This document shows positions 24,601 through 37,900 of a stretch of 64,000 bases of DNA, in pieces. Position 1 is the stretch's first letter. Each line of letters starts with the position of its first letter. The notes under the pieces are model-generated. The model saw only the letters and a list, made by a program, of their open reading frames with translations, was not told where the DNA came from and did no database searches. Source of the DNA: Caprimulgus europaeus (Eukaryota > Chordata > Aves > Caprimulgiformes > Caprimulgidae); the NCBI GenBank assembly GCA_907165065.1, contig OU015527.1:21961686-22025685 (forward strand), given 5' to 3'. The position numbers and the translations under genes are program-made.

Positions 24601-27600
24601 CTAGTAACAGGAAACCTCAAGTACTGTATTACTAAGCAATAAATAGCAAGTGACTTTCAGTAATTCCTGGAACTCATTCACAGTATTACTACATGACATT
24701 TCTCAGTAATTTTTTTAAGGTATTTCCATCTGGCTGGCTTAAATTCTTCGTACTGGTTAAATCTGAAAAACAAAACTGTTTACAAGAAGAAAATTTGAAC
24801 ACAAAGGAAATGGAATAGAAGGGGCCTGAGCCTCATGAAATAGAAGCTTTATATGCTGAAGATGTTGGGTTTTCTTGGGAATCCTTCAGGTGTGATCCAG
24901 TATAACCAAAATAGTTTTTGAAATAATCACAGAGTGGGATACGCACAGACTAGCAGTTTTCCTTCAGAGCAGGAAGATGGAGGTCTGAAATGGAAAGCTT
25001 GGCTGCAAGGCTACCTTGCACTTTTCTGATGTCATGGTGCAAGCAGAGCTTCATTATGCAAAGTGCCTGCAATCTTGAAAGCAAGTTGTGGAGCTCAGTG
25101 ACTGAGATGAGCCTTGGAGCATTCATATTATTTCTAGCTGGTAGCATGAAAGACTGGAAGATGTTTGCCGGTCTGAGCTAGATGCATGTGGCACATCCAA
25201 GGTCATGAGAACTCCCAGCTCTTTCCCAATGGGTACCCAGTGACAACATCTCTCCCAGCTTGCTGTGAGATGTGCATCTCAGGTCAAGGAATGGGAAGGA
25301 AAACAGCGCATTAGCCTAAGAGTCTCAAAACTCAGCTGTGTAAAATTGGTTCTTGGAGCTGTTTCTATGAACCAGATGGGGTATGGCTTAAGGGAAGAGC
25401 TTCCTTTTCAGCTAAAAGAAATGCACTCACATTGCATTTTTTGGAAGACTTCCTTCTCCTTCTGAAATGGACTTGTCTGGTATCTGGCCCTGTTTGATGT
25501 GAGGCACTGGTCTTTTTTTCTTAGATGTGGTGGTTGAAAATGCAAATTACCAAGAGTTTCTGTTTGTCCAAAGGTAGGTGGTGAATCATTTAACTTCTGT
25601 GGTTTGTTTTACCCATTCAAAAAGTGGACACAGTGAAAGAAATACACACAAATGTGCACATTGGTCTCAGGAGTCATACCAGTCAAAAAGCAGTTTTGTA
25701 CTTTTTTGATTGAAATCTAAATTTTCTGAAAGAGATAAGCTCCCCTGACCGTTGCAAAGGCCCTAGGGAAGATCTGGAATTCCAGGCAAGGCAAGAGATC
25801 TAGCTTGCAGTATTTTAAATGAACTACTCAAGGCTTCAAAGAATTGCCCTTTTCTGATGAACAGGTGCTTTCTTCTCCTTATTATTATTTGTACTGAGCT
25901 GGTGGTTTTCAACATGCACTGCATTCTAAATTTATATAAAATTAAATATTGAAGGAAGTGAGAACAATACTAAACCTAGGGAATGAGAGTCCAGTGAATT
26001 TCAACAGCTTTTGCTAGTGAATATGGGAAAAAAGCTTCTGTCTGGAATAATAAAGGCCATGGGTACATGTATAAATAATATGAGTATCATTGGATAGCAT
26101 AAAGCTATTTTCTTCATTTTGCATTTGGAATATCGAGGCATATGGAGGTAAATGACATGTACAAAATGCATAAAGGAAGCACTGGGACACAGCTGGGAAT
26201 GGTACCCAGATGCCTTGAGTCTCAGAGTGATATTGCAATTGCCAATGACAGATAGTCTTGCCAGCTTTTATGGAGAAGGTTCAGGAAACTATCAGTTCAG
26301 CTCTATGTTAGCTGTTTGCCTTGAGTTGTTGGTCCTGTGAAAAAGTTGATGTTCTGTGTTTCGAAGAAGAAGATTTTGAATTGGAATTCCTATGCTCTAC
26401 TTTTTAAAAAAATGTCGTGTCACTGAAATCAAAGTGTCTTTAACACTGTCAATGCAGGGAATCAAGAAAGTAGCACTTCTAAAAGAATTGCGGAATTTTA
26501 CTTTATTCTCATCCCCCTTTCTAGAAAACGTGGTTGCTTTAAGATGATCTTAGGAGCAATAATGCAAGGATATATCCATGGGGAAACTATATTTTACTCC
26601 CCTCCCTCAGGTTTATGTTTCAGGTCCTTTACTTTTAGTGCTTTGATTCTTGATCTTTCTTTACTCTCTCCTTGTGATAGGGGATTTATTTATTTCTTTC
26701 ACACAAAAATTGTCATTCTGCCACTCTAAGATGTTAATGTGGTCTCTGATCTTGGCTTCAGGCTTGCATCTTGCCAAGGAAGCTCTCAATTATTGGGCAA
26801 TTTTTTAAAACCCTCCCTGTTTCAGCTGTTTTATGCAAAGGAGGAGTGAGGAGTGCAAAATGCTAGCTGTTTTACAAGACACTATGTAATGCTCTGAGGG
26901 GTAACACTTGAGAGCAAGGGGCTAAAATGCCTAAGTATTTCTGTATTGCTGAAATACTGGCAGTATTGCTAACACAATTTTTATTCTAATGTGGACTGGG
27001 TTTGCTCTGGACAAAAGTATATCTGTGTAATATGTGTATTGTTTGCCTCAGGACTCTAGTATAATCATATGTCAAACAGTCAAGAGTGCACTTACCCAAT
27101 TTGTCAGTTACAGTCTTAGGCTGTGTATACTGCAAGATTTCGTAGTTTACTTGCTGCAACAAGAGCAGTAACAAAACAGATGCACTGATGCACTGCACTT
27201 GGGGACCCTGACTTGGTTTTATTTTGAGTGCAAGTGAACATTCAAAAGACTTCTGATGAAAAAAAATCCTTAAAAAAGCTCTCTTTTGTCTTATTTGCAC
27301 CTCTAGAGGAACAAAATGAAGTGTGCTCAGGAATGGAAAGCAGCTGAGAAAATACCCCTGAGGAAGGAGGGAAAAAGAGGAGTGAGGGACAGAAGATGCT
27401 GCTGGTACTTTCTAGGGCTGGGAAAACGAGGAGGGGGAGCAAAAGGTTGTGGGGAAGTTTCTTATGGGTCATCTGAAAGAAATTCAAGGCTGTTATTGCA
27501 TGAGGCTGACGGGTTGACTGAGGTTTATTAGATGGAGGTTGGTTTGGTGGGTTTGTGGTTAGCCCTCCATTGCATGTTTGAGAATGCAGCTTCTACCCTG

Positions 27601-28914
27601 CTGCCTATCAGCCCTCAGGCTTTGTTACAGAAAATCAAAACAGCAACATTTTTCAAGGACAGAGAGATCGGAGTGCTATAGTTTCAAAGTTCTGTAACAG
27701 AAATTTAAGCCTCTTGATTAATTAGAAAGAATCCACCATTTAAATAGTGATTACACAGGAAAGATTTTTTAGAATAAATATCCCATCAAAATACTACCAC
27801 CACTTAGTTTTCCACAAAGTACATTAGTTTTGTGGAACTCTGTATTTCAGGAGGAAATATTTTGGTCAACATTTTGTGTCTGATCCCTGAGCTCAAGACC
27901 GTTATATCAAAGCCTGTGTTGGGCTTCTTGTGCCTTGGGCTGTAATCATGAAATAGTTGTTATGGCTGTAGTAGGAGTAGGCCTGTTGGGTTTTATTCTT
28001 GTCACTGCAGTATCTTGAGAGAAGTGGGCAGAAATTATTTCAGAGTCTACCACTGGTCAAAACAAAAGCTGAAAAGCTGTTGTGTTCCTGTGAGAAAGAA
28101 ACCAGAGAACTGCAGCTGTTCAAATGCATGTCCCCTCCAAAATGATAATCACATACAGGGAAGAAGCAGCTCGTCTTGATGATGGCATGGCATCTTCCTT
28201 TCAGCTGCCCCAGTCCCACCAACATCTGATTTTGGGAAAGAAAGGCCACGTATACCATACACCAACAGAGAAAGACAGCACAGAAATGTTGAGGGCCATG
28301 AAGACCTTTGTTTAGGCAAGGAGAAATCCAAGCAGAAGGGGACAGATGAAGAAAGCTAGCTTTAGCTGGTCTTTTGGGGCCAAAGTTTGCTTTATGGGAT
28401 TCAGGCTCTGCTTTCATTCTTGCCATGGCTGGTTTCCATTAGAGTGCAAGCACTACCGATATCCTTTTTAAATGACAAAAACGTGAAAGGCCTGTGGGAA
28501 GAGAAGAATAGCTCTGTACCCACTGAGTGTGCCAAAGCAGGGGTCTGTCAAACTCAGAAGATAAGATACAAAAAAGTCTGGTTTCTGTTAATGACAGGGA
28601 CAAAATGAGTCTTACAGTACTAAACTCCTTAATTAAAAAAAATCTATTATAACCTTAAAATCATAGCTGTTCTACTAGAGGTTGCTAAAATGTCAGCGTT
28701 CTTTTGTTGTAATATTGGTTCAGGTTGCTGAGTTGAAGTCAGTTAACTTTCTTGTACTAGTGTGTATTTCAGGCAAACTTCCCCAGGAAAGGATTCACAG
28801 AAGTGGAAGTATCTGTGCTCTCATCAGCCACAGAACCTGCCTGTCCTGGGGACCTCTCTTTTTGTTATAATAACTTTACCTTTTTCAATGGTCTTTTCTG
28901 CACAGTTTTTAAAT
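12641..28914. other. Long intergenic desert, no gene recognised
   Basis: About 16 kb of AT-rich, CpG-poor sequence. Open frames are short; the longest (minus strand, 20560-20126, 144 codons) has no recognisable domain, and no flanking splice signals make sense of it. No CR1 3' end, LTR, tRNA-like or other structured RNA is recognised. Old, heavily decayed repeats may be present but cannot be called by eye. Confidence 0.6.
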
Positions 28915-28947
28915 GGGGAGGGGGCGGGGACAGGAGGAGGGGGAGGG
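28915..28947 (+). repeat. G-rich tract with quadruplex potential
   Basis: Four runs of three to five G at 28915-28929 and 28940-28947, plus a GGAGG run between them, lie within 33 bases. This is enough for an intramolecular G-quadruplex on the plus strand. It is isolated in AT-rich sequence, with no recognised gene beside it. Confidence 0.7.
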
Positions 28948-31900
28948 CAAAACAAAACATGATGAAGCTCTACAGTTTAACATATTACACGATTTATATC
29001 TCAGTGTACCAGAAGGAGTGGTACAGGTATTCTGAGATAAATGTGAAGTTCACACTACTCAGAAATCTCCTTTTCAGAAGGAAAGCAAATACACTGACTT
29101 CCACCCACTCTCTCTTGGCTCCAAGGCCAGGGTGGAGCTTGCATTTGTTTGTCTGTTAAAATAAACAAAGGATCTGTTAATGGTTTTGGTGGACCACATA
29201 GTCTCAAAGCTTGTGGGCTTTGAATCCATGCTATTGAAAATAACTCTTTGCTCAAGAAAAAAACCCAAACAATTAAACCCCATAATTTCTGAAGCTAGCA
29301 ATACTAAATAACATTAAAGCACCTTTCCATTGCTTTCGTGGGTGCACATGCTGTCCTCTTATCACAACTCTATTTGTTGAACTCTTGTCAGTTTTTATTA
29401 TTCTGGTGCAGAATTCTGTAATTAAAAAACAAAATCCTGAAAATTACTATTTGTCACTTCCTTTTCCCTGTGACACTTACACACAAACAGTCAAAAAGCT
29501 TTAAACAAAATTAATTTGCCTTATTAAAGCTCACAGAAAATTACTGAAGTAAGTACAATTACACTGGATTTGGTATGGAAGTGAAAAGATAATTTTGGGT
29601 CAGAAAACTGGAACTAATGTCATACTATTAAAATATAGCTCTGAGGACAAAAAAGGAGGAAGAATGAATTTTAAAATAGAAAAGTTTACTCTCAAACACA
29701 GAAGGTTAGAGAAGTTATGGTATCATCAGTCTGTATGAAATAAAATAATCCAGAGATTCTTTTTAATAAAAAGTGCAGCTATTACTTCAGGCTATTTGTA
29801 TCTTCAATACTGTTGTTTCTAAAGGGATAGTTAGACCAAATTTTACCTTATGCAGGACACTTGTTTTCAACAATGGTGTTGGACTGCTTTAGTATGACAC
29901 TGAGAAAGCTATAGAGATCAGAGCTAGCATGTTGTAGGCTATGTTAATTTTAAAAAAGTATCTGCCTCTCAGCATCAAGCTACAAAAGCAGCAAAGGTAC
30001 CATTTTCAGGATGCTCGTCCTCAGTTGTTACCTGCAGGAGTTCACATATTATTTTGGATGAAATCCTGACTCCACTGAGATTACTGGTAGTTCTGGTATT
30101 GTTTTTGATGGGGTCAGCAATCAATCACCTAGACTTAGAAATTAAAAGAAAAAAAAAATAATTGAAACCCTTGAATTTAGATTTCATTATTTTGTTTGCT
30201 CACAGGAAATTTTTGGTTTAGAGGGCATGAGTGACTATGATTCTGAAAAGAAACACTTCATTTTTTATTTGAATTTTTGAGGTATTTTTCTTAAATATAT
30301 CTCAAATACAGGTATTTATGTGGAACAGTGGGTTATTTTTTTAATGTTCAAACAAGAAAAAAAGTACTTCTAAGACTCCTGACAACAAACTCCCTTCTTA
30401 CAGCATTCTCTTGGGGGCTGCCAGTGGTCCAATCTGCAGGTGCTCTGCTGTCAGCACAGGTGACCAGAACTGCAATGTCTCCCTCTGCTATCGGCTCTGC
30501 CCTGGCTTGTTTCGTGCTCCTGGCAACCAATTTAACTTTCTTGCATATATCATTACCCACTGTAAATTGTCATACTGCCATGTAAGCCATTAACACTGGC
30601 AATGAGGCTCTACCTCACCCTGCCTTGGTTTGCTTTTGTGATGAAATGAGAACTGCCTCTGCTTGCCAAGTGCATTGCACTAGGTAAATAACAAACATGA
30701 CAAATGCTCCAAGCTTCTCCAATGGGGAAAAAACCCCAACACCAGGAGTGCTGTTATATTCAGAAACCTTCACAGAGCTGGTAGGTGAATTATTAGGAAA
30801 GTGAGCTGTGGTAAAGGCTGGTTGCTCTTAACTCCTCATTAAAATATTTGCTTCCAGATCTAAGTCTTCTGAGCAGTTGTTTTGAAGTCATGGTAATGAG
30901 TACATTTGACTCACGTAATGTTTAACTTGCAGTATTCTATTTGCTCAAGGTTTTGAAAGTATTATAAGATCAAATGTGTGTTGTGTGAGAGAAAAAGTCA
31001 CACAATATCTGAATTCCAGTCAGGCTCCAGGAAGACACAAGACTCTTGCTTATCTATCAAAAAGTAAACATTTGCATCTATATTTTGTTCCCTACCAGTA
31101 GCTGGCAGCTACTTTTATACTGCAGAGTCTAAATTATATTTTTCCCTCAGGAAGCTATCAAGTCTCTGGGAATCAGTATTATGCATAGAAATCTAACCTT
31201 ACATAATGAGAGTTACTTCTGCAAAAGGGCTACTTGGAGCTTAGATGTTTTGTTGTTAAATAATCCTTTTTGTATTAATGTGGTTGTTTAGATGGTGTTT
31301 TTGGCTGAACTGCAAAAGATAATGCTGTACCAGCTTTCATGGAGAGTTGCCATGCAAATGATAACAAAAAAATGGCAAAGTAAGTCCCCTTTGATGGCTT
31401 CCCTGGCTATTTACATGCTTTATCCCTCATATTGCAGCAAACTGAAAAGGAGAAGAACTGCTATGACTAGCTCAAGACAAGGAAGGTGCAAAAGGCAACA
31501 AACCCAGAGCATGAGCTGTCCCTAACTCATAGAGAGTTGAGGTGCTGCTGTTATGGGAAGGGGAGGGTGAATGAGGACTGGGTCTCCTGCAGTCATCCTG
31601 GGAGAAGGAAGACAATCTCAGAGGAAATCTGGGGGGAGACCACTGGGCCTGAATTCCTGGTGGCTCTGGTGTTTTAAGCCTGGTAACAAAAATACAGCTG
31701 TGGGCTTGCAAGTGCTCAATTTTAGTCATCGTTGATAAAATTACCATCTATTAAAGGAATTGTTGTTATGGGAGTGTGGGTGTTTAAAACCTCTTTCTGT
31801 TTCTTAGAAGGCCAGACATGCTTAGCAGAGCTCAGCCTTTCTCTGAATCCACGCTGCAGTCACAGCAGAAAGCAACGCCCACATCCGTGGTGTGAAGCTG

Positions 31901-34800
31901 GTGGAGAAGTGGGGCTGTTTTGTCCTCAAGGTGAGCACCTGCAGCTCTCTTACCCCACTATGGAAAGGGAGCTCCTTCCAAAATATGAGTCGGGGAACCT
32001 AATGTGCTGACCTCTAAACAGGTGGCAGCAGCTTCCAGCAGCTTTTCTTTGCATTCATGTCCTACATTTTACCTGATCCCTTTTCTGGCTGCAGCTCTGC
32101 TGATGCTGCAAGGTACCCCTTGATTGCTGTAGTCTGTGCAAGAGTGTCTTTCTCTTGCACTAACAATTAATTTCAAAGCTGCAACTCATATGAATAATTC
32201 ATGTGGCTCCTTCCTCCCTGCTTCCTCTTGCTCTTGTTAAATCCAGATTTTGTGAGTCTTCTGTGCCACCCTTCCTAAGGGTAATCAATATCATAGTCCT
32301 TGATAGGGACTGCTGGAAGGATAAACTTTGTTAAAGCTAGCAGAAAGTGTCCACAGTTTATAGTGGTTAAATATTTGTTTGTCTGCATCATTATTAATTC
32401 CTTGTCAAGAGTCTTGGAAAAAAACCAAAAACTTCAGGTAAAAACATGTTTCCATGCAATTTGATTGTTTCCATGCAATTTGATACAAATTTGATACATA
32501 ATAGATGTGTGTTCGTCTCATAAATACAAAAGTCATGGTCTTTGCTATTCTGATTTACTGCCCGCCCCATCCCCACCCCAATATTTTAAAAAATCTGGTT
32601 ATACAGAAGCTTGGAAAAGCAGGACTAGAGAAAATAATCTGACTAATTTAATGAAGATATTTTAGAAAGACTTGACCCAAATGAGATTTCAGTTGAAGAG
32701 GAAAAACCTGGTGATTCGGGATGATAACAGAAGAACAGTATGTCTAGCTTGATGAACTGTACAGGGCACATGAAAGGTCTACTGGAAGCCAGTATTTCTA
32801 TAAGAAAAGTAGGATTCTAGACCTTGCTCTTGAAGGTTGAATTTCTAATTACAAACCATATGGAGAGGGGTTTACAGGTGAGGGAGTCCTTTTCTGCCCG
32901 AGTATAGCCATAAAGCCTTTGGTACACTAGAGAAAATGAGCTTTGCCCAAGTAGGCAACTTCAGCCCTGCTTTGTTGTTTTATGCCCTACTTGGTAGCTG
33001 GAGCCCATGTGCTAAAACCCTAAGAGGGTTCTGCATGGGCTGCAGGAGTGTGTGGCTCTGGGGAGAGGGTCAAGGGTGGTCTCACTGTTGGGGCATGATC
33101 CACCAGCACTCCCTTGTCTCCACTGGGTCCCTGGGAGAGATCTTTTCCTTCATAAGAAACCATTTCATTCAATTTCTCTCAGGTGTTCTGTGCTTAGCTG
33201 GACATACTGAAAAACCTGCACCCCTTCCCCACTGCTGTCTCTCCCTCTGTACCATCATCTCTCATGTTGGTTCACCAGTCGGACTGGGGGATGCTATGAC
33301 CTGCTCTGTTGTGGTAGGGCCTTGGCTAAGCTCTTTCACCTCTACATGTCCTTTCCCATCCTTCCTCCAGTCTATTTAGACAGGGAATGACTTAGGGTGG
33401 GGCCCTAAATAATTTTCTTAGCAGTGTGTATGTGTACAGTGACTAATGTAAAAGTTTTGTGATTTTGTCTGGGATTGCTGCTCCAGTTCAAGTAGCACCC
33501 AAAATACATGTTTAAGCTCCAAGTAATTAATCTCTAGGTGGTACCTGTTGGTGGAAGGTGGAAGTCCCCTCTGCTACGCAGAAATCAGTTTCTGCTCTGA
33601 GTTAGTGCTTCCACATAAAACAAACACTCAAGGATCTTTGAGAAGTTTGGTCTCAAGCTCAAAGTGTGCACGGAGAGATGTTTGTACTTCAAGTGTGTTG
33701 CTATGAACCTAGTGTGCTCCAGCCTGCAGTCCCACGCATGTATGGCACGCTTCCCTGGTACTTGACAAATTCTTATAGTCTCTCCATAGGGATATTTTGA
33801 TAAGACTTTGCATTCCCATAATGTTTGTTCCAGTTCCTCTCACCTTCCCAAGAGCACTGGACTAGGCAAAGGTATTTAGAACAAACACCAGAGAGTTTTG
33901 TTTTTCTTTCTCTAACTACATCATGGCTGCACCTTTTACTTGTGCAGAATCTTGGTGGCTGCTCAGGGGATGTATGTCCCATGTACTCCCTCAATGGGTC
34001 CCCCTTGGGATGGATGCTAAAGGCATTTTCTCCACATCACTGGTGGCAAATTGCAGGCTCTGCTGTGAACAGTGGCATCAATCCCATTCAGCTGAAATGG
34101 AAACATACTCAGTCCTTTAGTGTCTGTGGTTAGTTTATCTCCAGTTTAGTAACAAATGACACCACTAAGTCTGTGCTGGAAGTTTTGAGGCACTGGTTTT
34201 ACACCAGGCCACCAAGAAGCCAGGCAGTGAGAACAGAAATACTACTGCAAAAAAGCATTCCTGCTTGTTGTGCTTTGTTCTGCTGTATGGCACTTGTAAC
34301 ACAGTGCCTCACAGAAACTCCCCTAACCTCCCCACTGGGAGGGAAAATATTATCCTGATTTTGGCATGGGAAATGAGAGGGTAGGAAAGGGCGTGGAGCT
34401 AATAATGAAGCATAGCTGCAGACACATTTGTCATCAGAGATACACAGATGTTAGAATTTCTCCCTGCCAGAGGATGCTCCTGGAGGACAGAGTTTTTATT
34501 GGTCTTAGTAGAGGATAAATGTAATTTTCTATGTCCTTCAGCTGAAAGTAGAAAACTAGGAGGAAAAAGTAATATCCTGCTGCCAGCATATCTAGCTGCT
34601 AAAGAGTCTTTCAAAAAATCTTTTCAATTTACCATGAAGTGACAGAAAATTCTGTCTATATGAAGCAGCACATCATCCTAGACATGTTACTCATTGCAGA
34701 TTAATTGCATGAGATTGTTTTGATACTACTGAGACACTGAGAGATTGAATTGTGGATTAACCATGCATCAGAACCTGACCTGACTTGCCATTATCCCAAA
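28948..34800. other. Intergenic, no gene recognised
   Basis: AT-rich sequence. The longest open frame (32936-33379, plus, 147 codons with an ATG) gives a cysteine- and serine-rich peptide with no recognisable family. A small tandem duplication lies at 32448-32484. No mobile element end is recognised. Confidence 0.6.
32448..32484 (+). repeat. 19-bp tandem duplication
   Basis: GTTTCCATGCAATTTGAT plus one base is repeated head to tail at 32448-32466 and 32467-32484, with the following CAAATTTGATACATA echoing the end of the unit. It is a simple local duplication. Confidence 0.8.
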
Positions 34801-34830
34801 ACAGTGTGATGCTTAGCTTGCCAGCCAAGC

Positions 34831-34990
34831 ATGCAAAATGAGATTGCTGACATCAGGGTACAGTACGAAGAGGGACGGTCCAACCGAGAGAGCAAGAGGG
34901 ACGTCTCGCGTTTTTCTGGGCTGACATCACATCTGGAAAGCTGCTGCCCTCTGGTGAGTCAGCACACAAAAGGCAATCGTACGAGTCTAA
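34831..34990 (+). promoter_or_regulatory. CpG-dense islet with splice-donor-like and AP-1/MARE-like sites
   Basis: Eight CpG dinucleotides fall between 34866 and 34983 (34866, 34876, 34885, 34902, 34907, 34909, 34978, 34982) in an otherwise CpG-poor desert. TGAGTCAGCA at 34955-34964 fits an AP-1 core with a half Maf-recognition flank, and CTG|GTGAGT around 34953 fits a 5' splice donor. The plus strand is open for 73 codons from ATG 34831, giving a charged peptide (E, R, S-rich) of no known family. It could be a conserved regulatory element, an exon of a non-coding RNA, or chance. Conservation is the missing evidence. Confidence 0.35.
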
Positions 34991-37900
34991 ACATCCAATC
35001 ACTTGGATGGAGAAAAATGTGCTGCTTCTGCCAGCAGCATCCTTACAGCTAAGGCTCTGCCTTTCTCAGGGAAATTTGAGAACACTGCAAAGAGCCCATT
35101 GGTAAATCTCCACCTAATTTCCTTGAGTGTAACCTTGTTTGCCACTTGTAGGTTTTGTAAGCTATGTAGGTGTGTGTTGCCCGATGAGTCTTTACCAGCT
35201 GTGCTTTTACTGGGTTGGGGCAGGATTGTCTTTTTTTCGACTGCTGACCCTGTGTAATCTTGTACATGCCTAGAGCACCAGAGCCCTGTCCCCCCAGTAC
35301 GAAGTGTGGTGGTGGGAATGATGCACCTGGCATGCTCCTCTTTTGGACAGTCTGGATATAGTTCTTAATTCCTTTGCTGGTAGGAAAACCAAGAAGTTCA
35401 GAGAAGGGGACAAAAAGGGTTTTTTTGGTATCTCCTCTGTGGTTTGAAGTCTAGAAGGGTTTCTTTTCTTTTACTACTGGCTGCCATAGCTCCTGAGATG
35501 CCGATCAAGATTTATTTTTGAGGATCTGTTCTCTTATTCGCTGTGGATTTTACTAGTAGGAAAAAAAAAGAGGTGTTGCAGTGTCATAATGATTGCCAAT
35601 ATCTACCTCTTATAGTCATTGTAAAATCAAATAGGTAGAACACCCCTTTGTTTTAGTTTGTATCAAGCACCCTGTTGCTTTCTGCTTTTACTTTTTTACT
35701 CATTCAGTGGTTACCTATCACTGTCTCAAATATTCTAGAATACCTCCTCATTTTCCTTTTTCTTCCTTTCCATCTTTTGAGATGTGTGGAGAACTTCTGA
35801 GGAAAGCCCTAAAGCCCGAGACAGAAAGAATACTGTACATCTGCAGATAAAAGTGGGTAACTACTACCGTCTCTAAACAGCATGGACTATCAAATTCACT
35901 TAGTATTGACTCAACAGTTGTAATTCAGTATGTCTGTGGAAATATCAGTCCTGTTTATCAAAAAGCTTCACTGGCAGAGAACCAATCACCACCTCAGTGG
36001 CCAAACAGTTTTTGTTGTGTTAATCAGTGACATTTCTCAAGTATCCCTTACTACAAAGGAAATTTTCAAGACTAAGCATTGTTCTTGTGGCTTTTTTGCC
36101 AGAATGTAATCTGAAGTGTACACATCAGGACTGGACAGAGATTTCCAGGATCAGTCTGCAACTGCTGTAATATTTGAGAAAGTAACATAGAGCTGTAACC
36201 CCTGCCAACAGATCTCATTGACTTCTGATGGGACTTAGGCTCTTATGGCATTTCATACATACTTTTATTAGTAAGAGTTGGCACTGCCATTCTGTTGTGC
36301 CTATAGCTTTGAGTTGTGTGTGCCTAGTTCTTAGGTAGGCCTCCAATAGCTATTTTCAGTTGTGTGGGACTTACAGATGGGAAATGCCAGTTACTAGGGA
36401 CTGTATTAATCTAGCCTTAGGAAAAAAAATTGAATCACCCCAAAACAGATGTTTAAATCAAATGGGATCAACTGCCTCCTGAAAGTGACTGTCTCTGAAT
36501 GTAGAGGAGCCCTAAACAGCTGTGGTAGCCTCATTTCCTGATTTTTAGATGGCTGAAGGTGAGAAAAATCCCAAATAAAGTTACTGTGCTATGTTCCGTG
36601 ATTTGGTTAGGATCATAGCTTTATGTTTAGTGGTGGTGATTCTCTGTCACCAGTGAAAACAGGATTAGCACTTCCACTGCTCGGGAGTGCTGCGGGAGAC
36701 TGGTGTGCAAGCAAGAGAGAGTGAAACTCTTGTGGGGGCTGGCAAAGCATTCAGGCTATAAGGAGGGAGCATGATGATGTTAGTGCAAATACCCAGGCAG
36801 CTGCCTTTGCCTGGGGTGGCAAGATTCACAAAGGGATTTCTCAGATAAATCCTTCTTTTCCCTTTCTGCTTCATCCCCCTTTGCTGCACAAAAAAACCCT
36901 GCCCAGCTGAAGCCTGTCCAGAGAATTGCAGGGAACAGGCTATTTTTATTTCAGCTGCATCCTAACAGTGTGCAGGGGCGATGACTCCTGCTGAATGAAC
37001 AGGAAGGAAAGGAGGTTTGGCACATAGCATTATCTCAAAGCATTTTTGGGCTGTGCTGTTAACCCCTTAATAGCTGTTTTATAACAACCATCTCCTCATC
37101 CAGTCTGGGTATAGCCTTCTAGCTTACCCAGAGATCTCAGTGTTTCACACAGCCCTGGGCTCTCTGCTGCTATAAAGTTTGAAAGCCTCTGCTCAGTCAT
37201 TCTGCAGATAAGTCTGAACGGGCTCTTGGCAGAGGTGCATCCCTACATCTCCTCAGGACAGTTATTGCTCCAGGGCAAGGACACATGCAGGTGTGCCACA
37301 GCCAGCTACATGGGTTTTATAAGGAAAGCAGGGATGTTGAAATCTCTGGAAATGTGCCTCTGTACTTCATTCTTCTCAGTGCACCAGATGTGGCCTGTTT
37401 GAGAAGTTTCTTTCCCTAATGTATCTTGAGGTGAGATATAGTGAAAGCTGGGCCGAATTTACGTGCACAGGAGTTCATGGAGATGTCCTGCATTAAGAAA
37501 GCCCAACCAGAAATTGAAAGATGGAGACAGATTCGTTTGGAAAATCCCAGTAAAGATCTCTCTTTGAAAGCCTCTGGGAGCTCTCTCTTCAAGGCTGTTA
37601 GACGTGAAGGAAACTGAAATGCATGTGCAAATTCTTGCCCAGAAGATCTCTAAATCCCACCTGAAGTGTGAGAGACACAGTGACCAGTAAATCATGTGTG
37701 ACAGAAGCCTGTGTTGCCTTTCACATTGAGCAGTGGTATTAGAATCCTTTTTCACAAGGAAGGCAACAAAGGCAAAAAAATATACAGGCTGTTTTCAAAA
37801 GGTGCTTTCAATTCAGTGAAAGCAAACCCTATCATTAGTGCTGTTGGGAACTTCCTGGTTAACTTAGTGTTATCAGAGGAAAACTGGGAAGGTCACCTGT

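Noticed and set aside
28040-28426. 128-codon minus-strand open frame
   Set aside because: No family resemblance, ordinary composition, no splice or promoter context.
30328-30585. 85-codon hydrophobic plus-strand frame that looks membrane-like
   Set aside because: Hydrophobic stretches arise readily in T-rich DNA; no conserved motif or neighbouring exon.
32936-33379. 147-codon plus-strand frame with ATG, the longest outside repeats
   Set aside because: Cys/Ser-rich peptide of no known family; length is within chance expectation. Conservation would be needed to revive it.
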